The notes below the pieces were generated by a model. That model did no database searches, was not told the origin of the DNA, and saw nothing but the letters and a program-made list of their open reading frames with translations. A program made the position numbers and the translations under genes. Shown in pieces: positions 23,076-34,009 of a DNA stretch of 47,332 bases. Within the stretch, counting starts at the first letter, position 1; every line of letters starts with the position of its first letter. The DNA comes from an uncultured Lachnospiraceae bacterium. Lineage in GTDB: Bacteria > Bacillota > Clostridia > Lachnospirales > Lachnospiraceae. The DNA is taken from NCBI GenBank assembly GCA_944384015.1, contig CALWRT010000133.1:1-47332 (forward strand). Direction: 5' to 3'.

Positions 23076-24686
23076 TTACTGATCCTTCTTATGCTGGAGG
23101 GCAGCCGACACAAAACCACGGAACAGCGGGTGAGGGCGGTTGGGCCTGGATTTTAGCTCTGGATGGGCTTGTGTTGCCAAGAACCAAGGATGGTCGGGGA
23201 GCTCGATCATCTCTACAATTCGTCCGTCCGGAGAAAGGCCGCACAGTTTCATTCCATATTCCAGGAGGTTCTGACGGTACTCATTGTTCACCTCATAGCG
23301 GTGACGGTGACGTTCCTGAATCTGTTCTGTCCCATAGAGAGCATAAGCCTTGGAATTTTTGTCAAGCATACATGGGTAGGAGCCGAGACGGAGCGTTCCG
23401 CCGATATCTTCCACGCCGTCCTGATCAGGCATAAGGGAGATAACCGGATGAGCGGTAGAGGGATCCAACTCTACGCTGTGGGCGTCGGAATATCCGATGA
23501 CATGACGGGCAAATTCTACGATTGCCAGCTGCATGCCCAGGCAGAGGCCCAGATAAGGGATGCTGTTTGTTCGGGCGTATTCGATAGCGGCCAGCATGCC
23601 GTCAATTCCTCGGTCGCCGAAGCCGCCGGGGACAAGAATGCCGTCCACATTCCCCAGGATTTCTGCGGCATGCTCCTTGTCGACTTTTTCTGAATCCACC
23701 CAGAGGATATTGACAATGCACCGACAGGAAATTCCGCCGTGTTTGAGGGCTTCTACAACGCTGATGTACGCGTCGTGCAGAGAGGTATATTTGCCCACAA
23801 GGGCGATGGTGACCTCCGAGGTGGGATGTTTTATCGCAGTGACCATTTCCGACCAGTCCCTAAGATCCGGGGCTGGGCAGTCCAAGTGAAGACATTCACA
23901 GGCCACTTGTGCCAGCCGCTCTTTTTCCATAGCCAGAGGTGCTTCGTAGAGGTATTCTACATCGAGATTTTGAAGCACGTGAGAGCTGGGAACATTGCAG
24001 AATAAGCCAATCTTATCCTTGATCCCCTGATTCAGCGGCAGCTCGGAACGGCATACAATGATATCAGGCCAGATACCCATACCCTGTAGCTGCTTTACGG
24101 ATGCCTGAGTAGGCTTTGTTTTCATCTCGCCCGAGGCTTTCAGATAGGGAATGAGGGTGACATGGATCAGGATGGCATTTTCATGGCCTACCTCATGCTG
24201 GAACTGACGGATTGCCTCCAGGAAGGGCTGACTTTCAATATCGCCTACTGTGCCGCCCACTTCAATGATCGCGATATGTGTGTCGGCATCAGAAGTGTTC
24301 TGATAGAAGCGGCTTTTGATCTCGTTGGTGATATGGGGAATTACCTGAACAGTACCGCCGCCGTAATCTCCGCGCCGCTCCTTGTGAAGGACAGACCAAT
24401 AAATTTTGCCGGTGGTGACATTGGAGTTCTTGTCAAGGCTTTCGTCGATGAACCGCTCATAATGCCCAAGGTCCAGATCCGTCTCAGTGCCGTCATCGGT
24501 TACAAATACTTCTCCGTGCTGAATAGGATTCATCGTGCCGGGATCGATATTGATGTAGGGATCGAACTTCTGCATCGTCACTTTATACCCCCGGGCCTTC
24601 AGAAGCCGTCCAAGAGAAGCGGCTGTAATCCCTTTGCCCAAGCCGGATACAACCCCGCCGGTAACGAAGACATACTTTACTGACAT
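23076..24686 (-). CDS. pyrG: CTP synthase
   Basis: Makes CTP from UTP, ATP and glutamine. It is 536 residues, the usual length. The N-terminal synthetase domain has [26 protein letters not shown] (in part; P-loop) and [19 protein letters not shown]. The C-terminal class I glutamine amidotransferase domain has the nucleophile elbow GLCLGMQ with Cys382 and ends with [10 protein letters not shown], which holds the catalytic His-x-Glu. AAGGAGG sits 7 bp before the ATG. It is transcribed leftward from the divergent region shared with the second ftsH, apparently alone. Confidence 0.97.
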   Translation of the reverse strand: MSVKYVFVTGGVVSGLGKGITAASLGRLLKARGYKVTMQKFDPYINIDPGTMNPIQHGEVFVTDDGTETDLDLGHYERFIDESLDKNSNVTTGKIYWSVLHKERRGDYGGGTVQVIPHITNEIKSRFYQNTSDADTHIAIIEVGGTVGDIESQPFLEAIRQFQHEVGHENAILIHVTLIPYLKASGEMKTKPTQASVKQLQGMGIWPDIIVCRSELPLNQGIKDKIGLFCNVPSSHVLQNLDVEYLYEAPLAMEKERLAQVACECLHLDCPAPDLRDWSEMVTAIKHPTSEVTIALVGKYTSLHDAYISVVEALKHGGISCRCIVNILWVDSEKVDKEHAAEILGNVDGILVPGGFGDRGIDGMLAAIEYARTNSIPYLGLCLGMQLAIVEFARHVIGYSDAHSVELDPSTAHPVISLMPDQDGVEDIGGTLRLGSYPCMLDKNSKAYALYGTEQIQERHRHRYEVNNEYRQNLLEYGMKLCGLSPDGRIVEMIELPDHPWFLATQAHPELKSRPNRPHPLFRGFVSAALQHKKDQ

Positions 24687-24740
24687 GAATAAACCTCCTT
24701 GAAAATATGGATATAGAATTCACGTGTTGCAGCAGATAAG

Positions 24741-24786
24741 CGGATTGCCGGAAATCTTCGCCGGCGCAATCCGACGTCTCATTATA
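24741..24786 (-). promoter_or_regulatory. pyrG promoter -10 and 5' leader hairpin
   Basis: On the minus strand a perfect TATAAT (complement of 24781-24786) precedes a hairpin formed by 24761-24773 and 24741-24751 (CGGATTG and CCGG blocks pair, 2-nt bulge). The -35 is weak (TAGCAT at 17 bp). The hairpin lacks a T-run, so it is not an obvious terminator. The GGG-initiated repeat known from Bacillus pyrG attenuation is not seen. Confidence 0.5.
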
Positions 24787-24852
24787 CGACTAATGAAAAA
24801 AGAATGCTAGTACTTCTTATAACGAATTCATGGATTTTTCATATTCGCGATA

Positions 24853-24881
24853 TTGATTTGTGCCGGAAATATTACTATAAT
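24853..24881 (+). promoter_or_regulatory. Promoter of the second ftsH
   Basis: TTGATT at 24853-24858 and TATAAT at 24876-24881, spacer 17 bp, 53 bp before the start codon. Confidence 0.75.
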
Positions 24882-24933
24882 AATGCTTGAATGCCTGCTT
24901 TTTGCGGCAGGAAGGATTACAGGAGGACAATCA

Positions 24934-26952
24934 ATGGATAATAACGATAGAAGAAACAGCAGAAATTCAGGGGGGAGGGAACCGAAGAACCGGAACAGCC
25001 TCCTGGTATTTCTCGTACTTATGGCTGTCGTGCTGATGTCGATGTACTTCATGAGAAATATTCAGCAGGGAGCCATGGAACAGGAAGTTACTTACACAGA
25101 ATTTGAGGAGATGGTAAAGGCCGGAGAGGTAGAACGGGTGGTGATTACCTCCGACCGGATAGAGATATACCAGAAAGCAGAAGAAGATCAGAGCTCGGGC
25201 ATGCCGTTTGGCTTAGACATGTCAGAGGTGAGCTATTATACGGGATTGTTTCCGGATTATGACTTGAAGGGCTTGCTGGATGAGTATGGGGTAGACTATA
25301 CGACGGAAGTTCCCGACAATACTGGGGCGCTGGTATATAATATTTTAAACTTTGCCCTTCTGGCCGGCATGCTGATCTTTCTCTATATGTTCGTGATGGG
25401 ACGTATGTCGAAAGGCGGCGGCATCATGGGGGTCGGAAAGAGCAAGGCAAAGGTCTACATGCAGAAAGAGACCGGTGTAACCTTCAAAGATGTGGCCGGG
25501 CAGGACGAAGCGAAGGAATCTCTGCAGGAGGTAGTAGATTTTCTGCACAATCCAGGAAAATATACAAAGATTGGGGCAAAGCTTCCGAAGGGGGCTCTTC
25601 TCGTAGGGCCTCCTGGCACCGGCAAGACATTGCTGGCCAAGGCTGTGGCGGGAGAGGCAAACGTACCGTTTTTCTCCTTGTCGGGTTCAGAATTTGTAGA
25701 GATGTTTGTGGGCGTCGGAGCATCCAGGGTGAGGGATCTGTTCCTGGAGGCAAAGAAGATGGCGCCGTGTATTATATTTATTGACGAGATTGACGCAATC
25801 GGCAAGAGACGAGATACTGCCTACGGGGGCAATGACGAGAGAGAGCAGACGCTGAATCAGCTGCTGGCTGAGATGGATGGATTTGATACTTCCAAGGGAC
25901 TGCTGATTCTGGCTGCCACGAACCGCCCGGAAGTGCTGGATCACGCTTTGCTGCGTCCGGGGAGATTCGACAGGCGCATCATCGTAGACAAGCCGGATCT
26001 GAAGGGGCGCGTCAACATTCTGAAAGTCCACGCGAAAAATGTTCATCTGGACGAGACGGTGGATTTGGAGGCGATTGCCCTGGCAACAAGCGGAGCGGTC
26101 GGTTCCGACCTGGCTAATATGATTAACGAGGCGGCGATCCTGGCAGTTAAGCATGGGAGGAATTTGGTGTCTCAGAAGGATCTGTTCGAGGCGGTTGAGA
26201 TTGTGCTTGTGGGCAAGGAAAAGAAGGATCGGGTGCTGAGCAAAGAGGAGAGGCGGATTGTCTCTTACCACGAGGTCGGCCACGCCCTGGTAAGCGCCCT
26301 GCAGAAGGATTCTGAGCCGGTTCAGAAAATTACCATTGTGCCGAGGACGATGGGAGCTCTAGGCTATGTGATGAATGTTCCCGAGGAGGAGAAATATCTG
26401 AATACAGAGAAAGAGATACGGGCAATGATCATAGAATTCGTGGCGGGCAGGGCCGCTGAGGAGATTGTCTTCGACACGGTTACGACAGGGGCCGCCAATG
26501 ATATTGAGAAAGCCACATCTCTTGCCAGATCTATGATTACCAGATTCGGCATGTCTGAGAAGTTCGGGCTGATGGGTCTGGAGAGTGTGGAGAGCCAGTA
26601 TCTCGGAGGGCGGACCGTGCTCAACTGCAGCGATGCCACGGCAGCTCAGATTGACGAGGAAGTCAAGAGAATTCTGAAGGAAGCCTATGAGGAGGCGAAA
26701 AAACTCCTTCTGGAGAATCGCAAGGCACTGGATGAGATCGCCCAGTTCCTGTATGAAAAGGAGACGATTACCGGCAAAGAATTCATGGAAATCTTTCGCC
26801 GGGTAAGAGGAGACGAAGACGGGGCGGCAGAGGAAGGGCCGAAGAGCCGTATATCGGAGAGAAAAGAGGAACAGACTCAGGAAGAGCTGACAGAACCCAT
26901 TGATTTGGCTGGGGAGAGCAAAAGGCCAAACGATCCGACGGATATCTTTTGA
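24934..26952 (+). CDS. ftsH: ATP-dependent zinc metalloprotease FtsH (intact copy)
   Basis: Membrane-bound AAA+ protease of 672 residues that degrades misfolded membrane proteins and some regulators. Two transmembrane helices ([18 protein letters not shown] and [21 protein letters not shown], in part) flank an extracytoplasmic domain. The AAA domain has Walker A GPPGTGKT, Walker [10 protein letters not shown], the uninterrupted [17 protein letters not shown] and the arginine-finger region RPGRFDR. The protease motif is HEVGH at 446-450. The last 45 residues are acidic and low complexity. ATG 24934 has AGGAGG 7 bp upstream. It is a diverged paralogue of the interrupted gene at 15349 and may cover for it. 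Confidence 0.96.
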   Translation: MDNNDRRNSRNSGGREPKNRNSLLVFLVLMAVVLMSMYFMRNIQQGAMEQEVTYTEFEEMVKAGEVERVVITSDRIEIYQKAEEDQSSGMPFGLDMSEVSYYTGLFPDYDLKGLLDEYGVDYTTEVPDNTGALVYNILNFALLAGMLIFLYMFVMGRMSKGGGIMGVGKSKAKVYMQKETGVTFKDVAGQDEAKESLQEVVDFLHNPGKYTKIGAKLPKGALLVGPPGTGKTLLAKAVAGEANVPFFSLSGSEFVEMFVGVGASRVRDLFLEAKKMAPCIIFIDEIDAIGKRRDTAYGGNDEREQTLNQLLAEMDGFDTSKGLLILAATNRPEVLDHALLRPGRFDRRIIVDKPDLKGRVNILKVHAKNVHLDETVDLEAIALATSGAVGSDLANMINEAAILAVKHGRNLVSQKDLFEAVEIVLVGKEKKDRVLSKEERRIVSYHEVGHALVSALQKDSEPVQKITIVPRTMGALGYVMNVPEEEKYLNTEKEIRAMIIEFVAGRAAEEIVFDTVTTGAANDIEKATSLARSMITRFGMSEKFGLMGLESVESQYLGGRTVLNCSDATAAQIDEEVKRILKEAYEEAKKLLLENRKALDEIAQFLYEKETITGKEFMEIFRRVRGDEDGAAEEGPKSRISERKEEQTQEELTEPIDLAGESKRPNDPTDIF

Positions 26953-26985
26953 CCTAATACCTAATATTTATTAGAGGGTAAGAAT

Positions 26986-28098
26986 ATGATGAAGAGAGGA
27001 AGGAGAGTTCTGCTCGCGGCAGCAGCGGCTGCGTGGTTCCTCGTATCCTGCGGCAGCAGCGCAGAGAAATCCGGGGAAGACGTGGATGTATTTGTAGAAG
27101 ATGAAGAGGAAGCCGTACAGCCGCATTCGGAACAGGAAGATGCCTTAGGCGTTCAGCTGGAAACGGGGCAGGAGCAGGGGATTGAGGAAGCCGAGACAGT
27201 GTCTGAAGAGCCCGGCAGTGCGGCGGAAGCAGTAAGCCAGGGCGAAGGAGGAGCGGCGGCGGGGCAGACGGCCATTATGTATACAACGGACCGTGTCAAT
27301 GTCAGGACAGAGCCATCCACCGAGTCAGAAGTATACTGTGTGCTGGAGCGGCGGACAGAGGTGACGGTTCAGGAATATCAGGAGGAATGGAGCAGGGTGA
27401 CCCTGGATGACCAGGAATTCTATATTGCGAGCGAGTACTTGAGAGAGAAGAGCGAAGGGCAGAACGGATATTTGATCGCGGTGGACGCCGGGCATCAGAG
27501 CAAGGGTAACAGCGAACAGGAACCGGTTGGGCCGGGAGCCTCCGAGACTAAGGCGAAGGTGGCGTCGGGGACGAGCGGCAGCGTCAGCGGTCTGGCAGAA
27601 TATGAGCTTACACTTCAGATCTCCCTCAAACTCCAGGAAGAATTGGAGCAGAGAGGATATGAGGTGTTGATGATACGCACATCCAATGATGTGAATATCA
27701 GCAACGCAGAGAGGGCGCAGATGGCCAATGAGGCGGGAGCTGACGCTTTTATCCGCATACATGCCAACGGCTCATCTGATCCTTCAGTGAGCGGGGCGAT
27801 GACCATATGCCAGACAGAGAGCAATCCATATAATGGACAGCTGTATGAGGAGAGCAAGGCTTTGTCTGAAGCGGTGCTGGAAGCATTGGTGTCATCCGCC
27901 GGCTGCCGCAGGCAGTATGTGTGGGAGACAGATACGATGAGCGGCATTAACTGGTGTCAGGTTCCGGTGACCATTGTAGAGGCAGGCTACATGACCAACC
28001 CGGACGAGGACGCGCTCATGTCTACAGAAGACTATCAGTATAAAATCGCGGAAGGAATTGCGGACGGAATCGATATTTTTTGCGGCATTAGCCAGTAA
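26986..28098 (+). CDS. N-acetylmuramoyl-L-alanine amidase lipoprotein with SH3 domain
   Basis: Predicted cell-wall hydrolase of 370 residues. The signal peptide ends in the lipobox FLVSC (Cys22). An acidic, Glu/Gln-rich linker spans about 25-95. A bacterial SH3 domain follows (about 97-152; [19 protein letters not shown] and [18 protein letters not shown]). The Amidase_3 domain (about 158-370) has zinc ligands in IAVDAGH, E in LAEYELTL and H in FIRIHANG, and the catalytic Glu in VEAGYMTN. It cuts the bond between MurNAc and the stem peptide. It begins 33 bp after ftsH and is probably in the same operon as the next two genes. Confidence 0.9.
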   Translation: MMKRGRRVLLAAAAAAWFLVSCGSSAEKSGEDVDVFVEDEEEAVQPHSEQEDALGVQLETGQEQGIEEAETVSEEPGSAAEAVSQGEGGAAAGQTAIMYTTDRVNVRTEPSTESEVYCVLERRTEVTVQEYQEEWSRVTLDDQEFYIASEYLREKSEGQNGYLIAVDAGHQSKGNSEQEPVGPGASETKAKVASGTSGSVSGLAEYELTLQISLKLQEELEQRGYEVLMIRTSNDVNISNAERAQMANEAGADAFIRIHANGSSDPSVSGAMTICQTESNPYNGQLYEESKALSEAVLEALVSSAGCRRQYVWETDTMSGINWCQVPVTIVEAGYMTNPDEDALMSTEDYQYKIAEGIADGIDIFCGISQ

Positions 28099-28123
28099 AG
28101 ACGCAGACAAGGAGGGGGATGCC

Positions 28124-28711
28124 ATGTCTGGCGGAGATGACAAAAATAGGGAAAGACGCAGGAAGACGCTTGTGACAGTGGTGCTTATCATTGTCCTGGC
28201 TTTGATCGGTACACAGGCCCTTCTGCTCAAGAGAATCTCAAATATGGCGGAAGAGCTGGGCCTCATCAGGGGCGAGATGGCCAGGATGGATCGAACCGTA
28301 TCCAATGCTCTTGGCAGCACGCAGGACAGGAAGCACCTTGAGGTGGAGGATGCCCAATTTGTTGGCCAATATGGAATAGACGGCAGGAAGCTAAAGATAG
28401 AGGGGACCATCCGCGGGACCATTTACCGAGTTGAGAAGACGGATGAGGAACCTATCGCAATCTACCTTAGTACAGAGAACAGCGGGGAACCTATCGACTA
28501 TGTCAAGGCGATGCCGGATAAGACAGACCAGGGTTGGGAGTACAGCTTCGCCTACAGAGAATCCTTCGGCTGTACGGAAGGGGACAATGTGGTGGTGAAT
28601 GTAGTCGTCGTGGACAGCGAAGGAAATGAATATGGCAGTACAGCGCTGAAGCTCTGCGTGGGAGCTGACGGCGAACTGACAGAGGAGGAGCCGGATGGAA
28701 AAGAAGGATAA
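28124..28711 (+). CDS. Membrane-anchored protein of unknown function
   Basis: I do not recognise this 195-residue protein. It has a short charged cytoplasmic N-terminus ([10 protein letters not shown]), one transmembrane helix ([21 protein letters not shown]), a short coiled coil (about 38-62), and an extracellular beta-rich domain of about 110 residues rich in Val/Thr ([18 protein letters not shown]) that looks like a small beta-sandwich. ATG 28124 follows GGAGGGGG; the frame is open upstream through the amidase end without homology. Its last 17 bp overlap uvrC. Together with the amidase upstream, an envelope role is possible but unproven. Confidence 0.75.
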   Translation: MSGGDDKNRERRRKTLVTVVLIIVLALIGTQALLLKRISNMAEELGLIRGEMARMDRTVSNALGSTQDRKHLEVEDAQFVGQYGIDGRKLKIEGTIRGTIYRVEKTDEEPIAIYLSTENSGEPIDYVKAMPDKTDQGWEYSFAYRESFGCTEGDNVVVNVVVVDSEGNEYGSTALKLCVGADGELTEEEPDGKEG

Positions 28712-30626
28712 GCCCAGCGTCGGTCAGAAAGACAATATATTTGATCTGGAAGAAGAATTGAAGAAACTCCCGGGTAAGCCGGGAGTTTATATTATGCACG
28801 ACGCGGCGGATGCCATTATCTATGTGGGCAAGGCAATCAGCCTGAAAAATCGCGTGCGCCAGTATTTTCAGAGCAGCAGGAACAAAGGCGTCAAGATTGA
28901 ACGGATGGTGAGCCAGATTGCCCGTTTCGAGTATATTATCACGGATTCAGAGCTGGAGGCCCTTGTCCTGGAGTGTAACTTGATTAAAGAGCACCGGCCC
29001 AAATATAATACGATGCTCAAGGATGACAAGGCTTACCCGTATATTCGCGTGACTGTCGCAGAGGCCTATCCCAGGATACAGTTCGCCCGCATCATGCACA
29101 AAGACAAATCCAGGTATTTCGGCCCTTATACAAGCGCCGGATCTGTGAAGCAGACGATAGAACTGCTTCATAAACTATATAAAATCCGTACATGCAGCCG
29201 TGTGCTTCCGAGAGACATCGGGAAAGAGAGACCATGCCTGAATTACCACATTCATCAGTGCCAGGCGCCCTGTCAGGGATATATTAGCCAGGAGGAATAC
29301 CGGGCCGGCATTGAAGAGGCGCTGGATTTTCTAGGCGGCAATTATAAGCCGGTGCTTGGGGCGCTGGAGCAGAAGATGAACGAAGCGTCAGAGAACCTGG
29401 AATTCGAGAAGGCCATCGAATATCGGGAGCTGATCGGCAGTGTGCGGGCAGTGGCGCAGAAGCAGAAGATAACCAACAGCGACGGGGAGGACAAAGATAT
29501 CCTTGCGCTCGCCCACGATGAACACGATGCTGTCGTCCAGGTGTTCTTTGTGAGGGACGGCAAGCTCATCGGCAGGGATCATTTCTACCTCAGCCATGTA
29601 GAGGGAGAGGAAGATGGGCAGATTTTGGGCAGCTTTGTCAAACAGTTCTATGCAGGGACGCCCTTTATACCAAGGGAACTCATGCTCCAGACAGAGATTG
29701 AAGATATGACCGTGGTGGAGGAATGGCTGACGGCCAAGAGAGGCCAGAAGGTATATCTGCGGGTTCCGAAGAGAGGAACAAAAGAGAAGCTTGTGGAGCT
29801 GGCGGGGAAGAATGCCCAGATGGTGCTTGATCAGGATAAAGAACGGATACGGAGGGAGGAAGGAAGAACCATCGGGGCGGCAAAGGAAGTGGCCGGATGG
29901 CTTGGGCTTGCCAATGTATCCCGGATGGAAGCCTTTGATATTTCCAACACGAACGGTTTTGAGTCAGTGGGGTCTATGGTAGTCTTTGAGAAGGGGAAGC
30001 CGAAGAGGAGTGACTATCGGAAGTTCAAGATCAAGACGGTGCAAGGGCCGGACGACTATGCCAGCATGCGGGAAGTGCTGCTTCGCCGGTTCCGCCATGG
30101 GAAAGAGGAGCGGCAGGAGCTGCGGGAGAAGAATCTGTCAGAGGACTATGGAAGTTTTACTAGATTTCCGGATCTGCTGCTCATGGACGGCGGCAGAGGG
30201 CAGGTGAATATTGCGCTGTCCGTCCTGGATGAACTGCACCTGGATATTCCGGTGTGCGGGATGGTGAAGGACGACAATCACCGGACGAGAGGGCTGTATT
30301 ATCAGAATGTGGAGATTCCCATCGACCGCAATTCTGAGGGGTTCCGGCTTATAACGAGGATTCAGGATGAAGCTCACAGGTTTGCCATTGAGTATCATCG
30401 CTCTCTAAGGGGGAAGGAGCAGGTGCATTCTGTGCTGGACGATATCCCGGGCATTGGCCCGGCCAGAAGAAAGGCACTGATGAGATATTTCAAAGGGCTG
30501 GAGCCGATTCGGGAGGCTTCCGTGGAGGAGCTGATGAAGGCAGATACGATGAATGAGCGGGCGGCGAAAAGTGTCTATCACTTTTTCCATCCGGAGGTTA
30601 CAGATCATAGCCAAACAGAACCATGA
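28695..30626 (+). CDS. uvrC: Excinuclease ABC subunit C
   Basis: Nucleotide-excision repair endonuclease that cuts on both sides of a lesion held by UvrAB. The 643-residue length is normal. The N-terminal GIY-YIG domain starts at [23 protein letters not shown] (in part), and a Cys-rich patch ([17 protein letters not shown]) follows at about 180-195. The UvrB-binding UVR motif lies near 215-250, the RNase H-like UvrC homology domain has [10 protein letters not shown] and LLMDGGRGQ, and the C-terminal helix-hairpin-helix is [17 protein letters not shown]. The start overlaps the preceding gene by 17 bp, so it is translationally coupled. It ends the ftsH-amidase-unknown-uvrC run. Confidence 0.96.
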   Translation: MEKKDKPSVGQKDNIFDLEEELKKLPGKPGVYIMHDAADAIIYVGKAISLKNRVRQYFQSSRNKGVKIERMVSQIARFEYIITDSELEALVLECNLIKEHRPKYNTMLKDDKAYPYIRVTVAEAYPRIQFARIMHKDKSRYFGPYTSAGSVKQTIELLHKLYKIRTCSRVLPRDIGKERPCLNYHIHQCQAPCQGYISQEEYRAGIEEALDFLGGNYKPVLGALEQKMNEASENLEFEKAIEYRELIGSVRAVAQKQKITNSDGEDKDILALAHDEHDAVVQVFFVRDGKLIGRDHFYLSHVEGEEDGQILGSFVKQFYAGTPFIPRELMLQTEIEDMTVVEEWLTAKRGQKVYLRVPKRGTKEKLVELAGKNAQMVLDQDKERIRREEGRTIGAAKEVAGWLGLANVSRMEAFDISNTNGFESVGSMVVFEKGKPKRSDYRKFKIKTVQGPDDYASMREVLLRRFRHGKEERQELREKNLSEDYGSFTRFPDLLLMDGGRGQVNIALSVLDELHLDIPVCGMVKDDNHRTRGLYYQNVEIPIDRNSEGFRLITRIQDEAHRFAIEYHRSLRGKEQVHSVLDDIPGIGPARRKALMRYFKGLEPIREASVEELMKADTMNERAAKSVYHFFHPEVTDHSQTEP

Positions 30627-30632
30627 TAGGGA

Positions 30633-30691
30633 CAGCGGGAGTTACGGTTCATAGTCCATTCTGAATCGGCTGTGAATCGTAACCAGCGGGA
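30633..30691. repeat. Imperfect inverted repeat flanked by 8-bp direct repeats
   Basis: GTTACGGTTCATAG (30641-30654) pairs with CTGTGAATCGTAAC (30670-30683) with two G-U pairs. CAGCGGGA occurs directly on both sides (30633-30640 and 30684-30691). It could serve as the uvrC terminator (without T-run) or be a tiny mobile palindrome with a target duplication. Confidence 0.6.
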
Positions 30692-30713
30692 AAAGAAAAT
30701 TTCGGGATTCTTC

Positions 30714-30742
30714 TTGACAAAGAGGGAAAGCACCGATAAGAT
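30714..30742 (+). promoter_or_regulatory. Promoter of the valS T-box leader
   Basis: Perfect TTGACA at 30714-30719 with TAAGAT at 30737-30742 (17-bp spacer). Confidence 0.7.
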
Positions 30743-30749
30743 AATAAAG

Positions 30750-31032
30750 CAGATACACATAGACAGAAAGAAAAAGATGGTGAGAAAGAGGAGTATTCGT
30801 ATAAAGGCCCGTCAGAGAGGGGAATCCGCAGGCTGGAAGATTTCCCGGGAAACTGTGCGAAGAAGGTGGCTTTTGAATCGGATTGCCGAGAGGGGCAGGA
30901 AGCCCTGGTAAGCGTTCCCGTCTGGCCGGCGTTATCAGGCCGTGGAGATTGCCGGTGAATGTCCGCCGGCAGAAGAAAAGGTGGTACCGCGTTCATTCGC
31001 CCTTTACGGAATGATTCCGTAGGGGCTTTTTT
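30750..31032 (+). ncRNA. T-box riboswitch, tRNA-Val, valS leader
   Basis: Leader that senses uncharged tRNA-Val. The conserved AAAGGTGGTACCGCG is at 30977-30991. The terminator follows: GCCC with TTACGGAAT pairs with ATTCCGTA and GGGC (about 30999-31026), ending in seven T. Stem I landmarks are GAGGAGTA near 30789 and CAGAGAGGGG near 30813. The likely specifier is GTG at 30866-30868 (valine), followed by GCTTTTGAATC, the same spacing as CCG followed by GCCTCGGAG in the proS leader. About 175 nt separate the terminator from valS and contain repeat copy B. Confidence 0.9.
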
Positions 31033-31093
31033 TCGTTTCATACGTATTAGGAAAGTTCTATGAATTCCCTATGAAGCGAAAAGCCTCCGGGCG

Positions 31094-31170
31094 GGACGAG
31101 CGCTCGCGCGAAGAAGAAGTTCGCCGCTAAAGCGGCCGCGCTCGGATGGAGTTCCGCCCGCGGAACTCTA
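31094..31170 (+). repeat. GC-rich structured dispersed repeat, copy B
   Basis: Homologous to 10233-10308. The structure is fuller here: outer stem CGAGCGC (31097-31103) with GCGCTCG (31138-31144); inner hairpin GCCGC (31123-31127) with GCGGC (31132-31136); 3' hairpin GAGTTCCGC (31149-31157) with GCGGAACTC (31160-31168), 9 bp perfect. It lies in the valS mRNA between the T-box terminator and the ribosome binding site. Confidence 0.75.
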
Positions 31171-31206
31171 ATATACAGCAAATACAGTGGAAGGAGACCG
31201 AATAGG

Positions 31207-33855
31207 ATGGAGAAGAATCTGAGTAAGACTTATGATCCCCAGGGGATTGAGGCAAGGCTTTATGACAAATGGCAGAAGAAAAAATATTTTCATGCAAAAG
31301 TGGATCGGAGCAAGAAGCCGTTCACAATTGTAATGCCCCCGCCGAATATCACCGGGCAGCTTCATATGGGGCATGCCCTTGACAACACCATGCAGGATAT
31401 TTTGATCCGTTACAAGAGGATGCAGGGATTTAACGCGCTCTGGCAGCCAGGGACAGACCATGCGAGCATCGCCACGGAGGTGAAGATCATCGAGGCTCTG
31501 AAGAAGGAAGGGATTGAGAAGGAAGAGCTTGGGAGAGAAAAGTTCCTGGAAAGGGCATGGGAGTGGAAAAAAGAGTACGGCGGCCGCATTGTAAGCCAGC
31601 TGAAGAAGCTGGGTTCCTCAGCCGACTGGGACAGGGAGCGCTTTACGATGGATGAAGGCTGTTCCAGAGCTGTGGAGGAAGTGTTCGTCAATTTATATGA
31701 CAAAGGGTATATCTACAAGGGGAACCGGATTATTAACTGGTGCCCGGTGTGCCGGACATCCATCTCTGACGCGGAGGTGGAGCACGTGGAGCAGGCAGGC
31801 CACTTCTGGCATATCAAATACCCGGTAGTCGGAGGAGCGCAGGGAGAGGGCGTTATTGTAGCCACCACCAGGCCGGAGACCATGCTGGGGGACGAGGCGT
31901 TGGCCGTGAACCCAGAGGATGACCGGTACCGCCATCTTGTGGGCAAGAAAGTGGTTCTCCCCCTTGTGGGAAAAGAGATACCAGTGATCGCAGACTCCTA
32001 TGTGGATATGGAATTCGGTACTGGGGTGGTGAAGATTACCCCGGCCCACGACCCGAACGATTTTGAAGTGGGAAGAAGACACCAGCTGCCGGTGACCAAT
32101 GTCATGAATGATGATGCCACGATCAATGATAAGGGCGGGAAATACGCGGGGATGGACCGCTATGAAGCGCGAAAGGCCATCGTGTCTGACCTGGAGGAGC
32201 AGGGGCTGCTTGTGAAGGTAGAGGAACATACCCACAATGTGGGCACCCATGACCGATGCAAGACAACGGTGGAGCCGATGGCCAAGCAGCAGTGGTTTGT
32301 GGCCATGAAAGATCTGGCTAAGCCGGCCATCGACGCCCTCAAAAATGGGGAGCTGCGTTTTGTGCCGGATCGTTTCGACAAAATTTATCTTCACTGGCTG
32401 GAAAATATCCGAGACTGGTGTATTTCCAGGCAGCTCTGGTGGGGACATCGTATCCCTGCTTACTATTGCGCGGACTGCGGGGAAATTGTCGTATCCAAGG
32501 AGAAGCCGTCCGTTTGTCCGAAATGCGGATGCACGCATCTTACTCAGGATGAGGATACGCTGGATACCTGGTTCAGCTCTGCCCTGTGGCCCTTCTCTAC
32601 CCTTGGATGGCCGTATCAGACGGAGGACCTGGATTATTTCTATCCGACGGATGTTCTAGTCACCGGCTATGATATCATTTTCTTCTGGGTGATCCGTATG
32701 GTCTTCTCCGGATATGCTCACACGGGAAGAGCGCCGTTTTCCACTGTGCTGATCCACGGGCTTGTCAGGGATTCCCAGGGCAGGAAGATGAGCAAGTCGC
32801 TGGGCAATGGCATTGACCCGCTGGAAGTCATTGATAAGTACGGGGCCGACGCCCTCCGGCTGACACTGATCACCGGCAACGCTCCAGGCAATGACATGCG
32901 CTTCTACTGGGAGCGGGTGGAATCCAGCAGAAATTTTGCCAACAAGGTGTGGAACGCGTCCCGTTTCATAATGATGAATATGAAAGATACCGTGACGGAG
33001 GAGGCGGCTCCCTCCCAGCTGACCGATGCAGACAAGTGGATCTTATCCAAGGTAAACCGGCTGGCAGAGGAAGTCACATCCAATATGGACAAATTCGAGC
33101 TGGGAATCGCGGTTCAGAAAATTTATGACTTTATCTGGGAAGAGTTCTGTGACTGGTATATTGAGATGATGAAACCCCGTCTGTACGACGAAGAAGACGA
33201 GACGAAGCCGGCGGCTCTGTGGACGCTGAAGACCGTGCTGATCCAGGCCTTGAAGCTTCTCCATCCTTACATGCCGTTTATCACGGAAGAGATTTTCTGC
33301 ACGATCCAGGAGGAAGAAGAGTCGATTATGATTTCTCAGTGGCCGAAGTATCGGGAGGATTGGAATTACCCTCAGGAGGAGCAGGCGATTGAGACGATCA
33401 AGGAGGCGGTAAGAGGCATCCGCAACCTGCGAACAGGCATGAATGTGCCGCCCAGTAAGAAGGCGAAGGTGTTCGTCGTCTCCGAGTCGGCAAACGTAAG
33501 AAAGATTTTTGAAAATGGTAAGAGTTTCTTTGCTTTCCTTGGCTATGCAAGTGAGATAATGATACAATCAGATACTTCGGGCATTCCGGGGGACGCGGTA
33601 TCGGCAGTCGTCCCCAATGCGGTGCTGTACATTCCCCTAGCCGAGCTGGTAGATATCTCGAAGGAGAGAGAGAGGCTTAAGAAGGAAGAAGAGCGGCTCG
33701 CCAAGGAACTTGCCAGAGTGAACGGGATGCTGAACAATGAGAAATTCATGAGCAAAGCGCCAGCCCAGAAGGTGGCTGAGGAGAAGGAAAAGTTAGAGAA
33801 ATATACCCAGATGATGGAACAGGTGAAGGAACGCTTGGCACAGCTTCCGGGTTAA
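31207..33855 (+). CDS. valS: Valyl-tRNA synthetase
   Basis: Charges tRNA-Val; class I synthetase of 882 residues. The HIGH-type motif is [15 protein letters not shown] (HMGH) near residue 50. The connective-peptide editing domain follows ([21 protein letters not shown], in part), and the KMSKS loop is [11 protein letters not shown] near residue 530. The anticodon-binding domain and the C-terminal coiled-coil arm ([23 protein letters not shown], in part) are complete. AAGGAGA lies about 11 bp before the ATG. Expression is set by the T-box leader. The gene is followed by a hairpin at 33935. Confidence 0.97.
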   Translation: MEKNLSKTYDPQGIEARLYDKWQKKKYFHAKVDRSKKPFTIVMPPPNITGQLHMGHALDNTMQDILIRYKRMQGFNALWQPGTDHASIATEVKIIEALKKEGIEKEELGREKFLERAWEWKKEYGGRIVSQLKKLGSSADWDRERFTMDEGCSRAVEEVFVNLYDKGYIYKGNRIINWCPVCRTSISDAEVEHVEQAGHFWHIKYPVVGGAQGEGVIVATTRPETMLGDEALAVNPEDDRYRHLVGKKVVLPLVGKEIPVIADSYVDMEFGTGVVKITPAHDPNDFEVGRRHQLPVTNVMNDDATINDKGGKYAGMDRYEARKAIVSDLEEQGLLVKVEEHTHNVGTHDRCKTTVEPMAKQQWFVAMKDLAKPAIDALKNGELRFVPDRFDKIYLHWLENIRDWCISRQLWWGHRIPAYYCADCGEIVVSKEKPSVCPKCGCTHLTQDEDTLDTWFSSALWPFSTLGWPYQTEDLDYFYPTDVLVTGYDIIFFWVIRMVFSGYAHTGRAPFSTVLIHGLVRDSQGRKMSKSLGNGIDPLEVIDKYGADALRLTLITGNAPGNDMRFYWERVESSRNFANKVWNASRFIMMNMKDTVTEEAAPSQLTDADKWILSKVNRLAEEVTSNMDKFELGIAVQKIYDFIWEEFCDWYIEMMKPRLYDEEDETKPAALWTLKTVLIQALKLLHPYMPFITEEIFCTIQEEEESIMISQWPKYREDWNYPQEEQAIETIKEAVRGIRNLRTGMNVPPSKKAKVFVVSESANVRKIFENGKSFFAFLGYASEIMIQSDTSGIPGDAVSAVVPNAVLYIPLAELVDISKERERLKKEEERLAKELARVNGMLNNEKFMSKAPAQKVAEEKEKLEKYTQMMEQVKERLAQLPG

Positions 33856-33934
33856 TAGGAGAACAAAGCCGTCCGGGCGGGATCACGCTGGGCGGAGAGA
33901 ATGTTCTGCGTTTACACGCAGCAAAGCCGGCGCG

Positions 33935-33969
33935 GGAAACATCATAAAGAAAACATTTATGATGTTTCC
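33935..33969. terminator. 14-bp perfect hairpin after valS
   Basis: GGAAACATCATAAA (33935-33948) and its exact complement (33956-33969) around a 7-nt loop. There is no clear T-run. A small hairpin (CTGCGT 33906 with ACGCAG 33916) precedes it. No gene is seen in 33856-34009. Confidence 0.6.
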
Positions 33970-34009
33970 TGTATGTTCGGATGATGGCTCCGAAAGGAAA
34001 GAATGAGTG

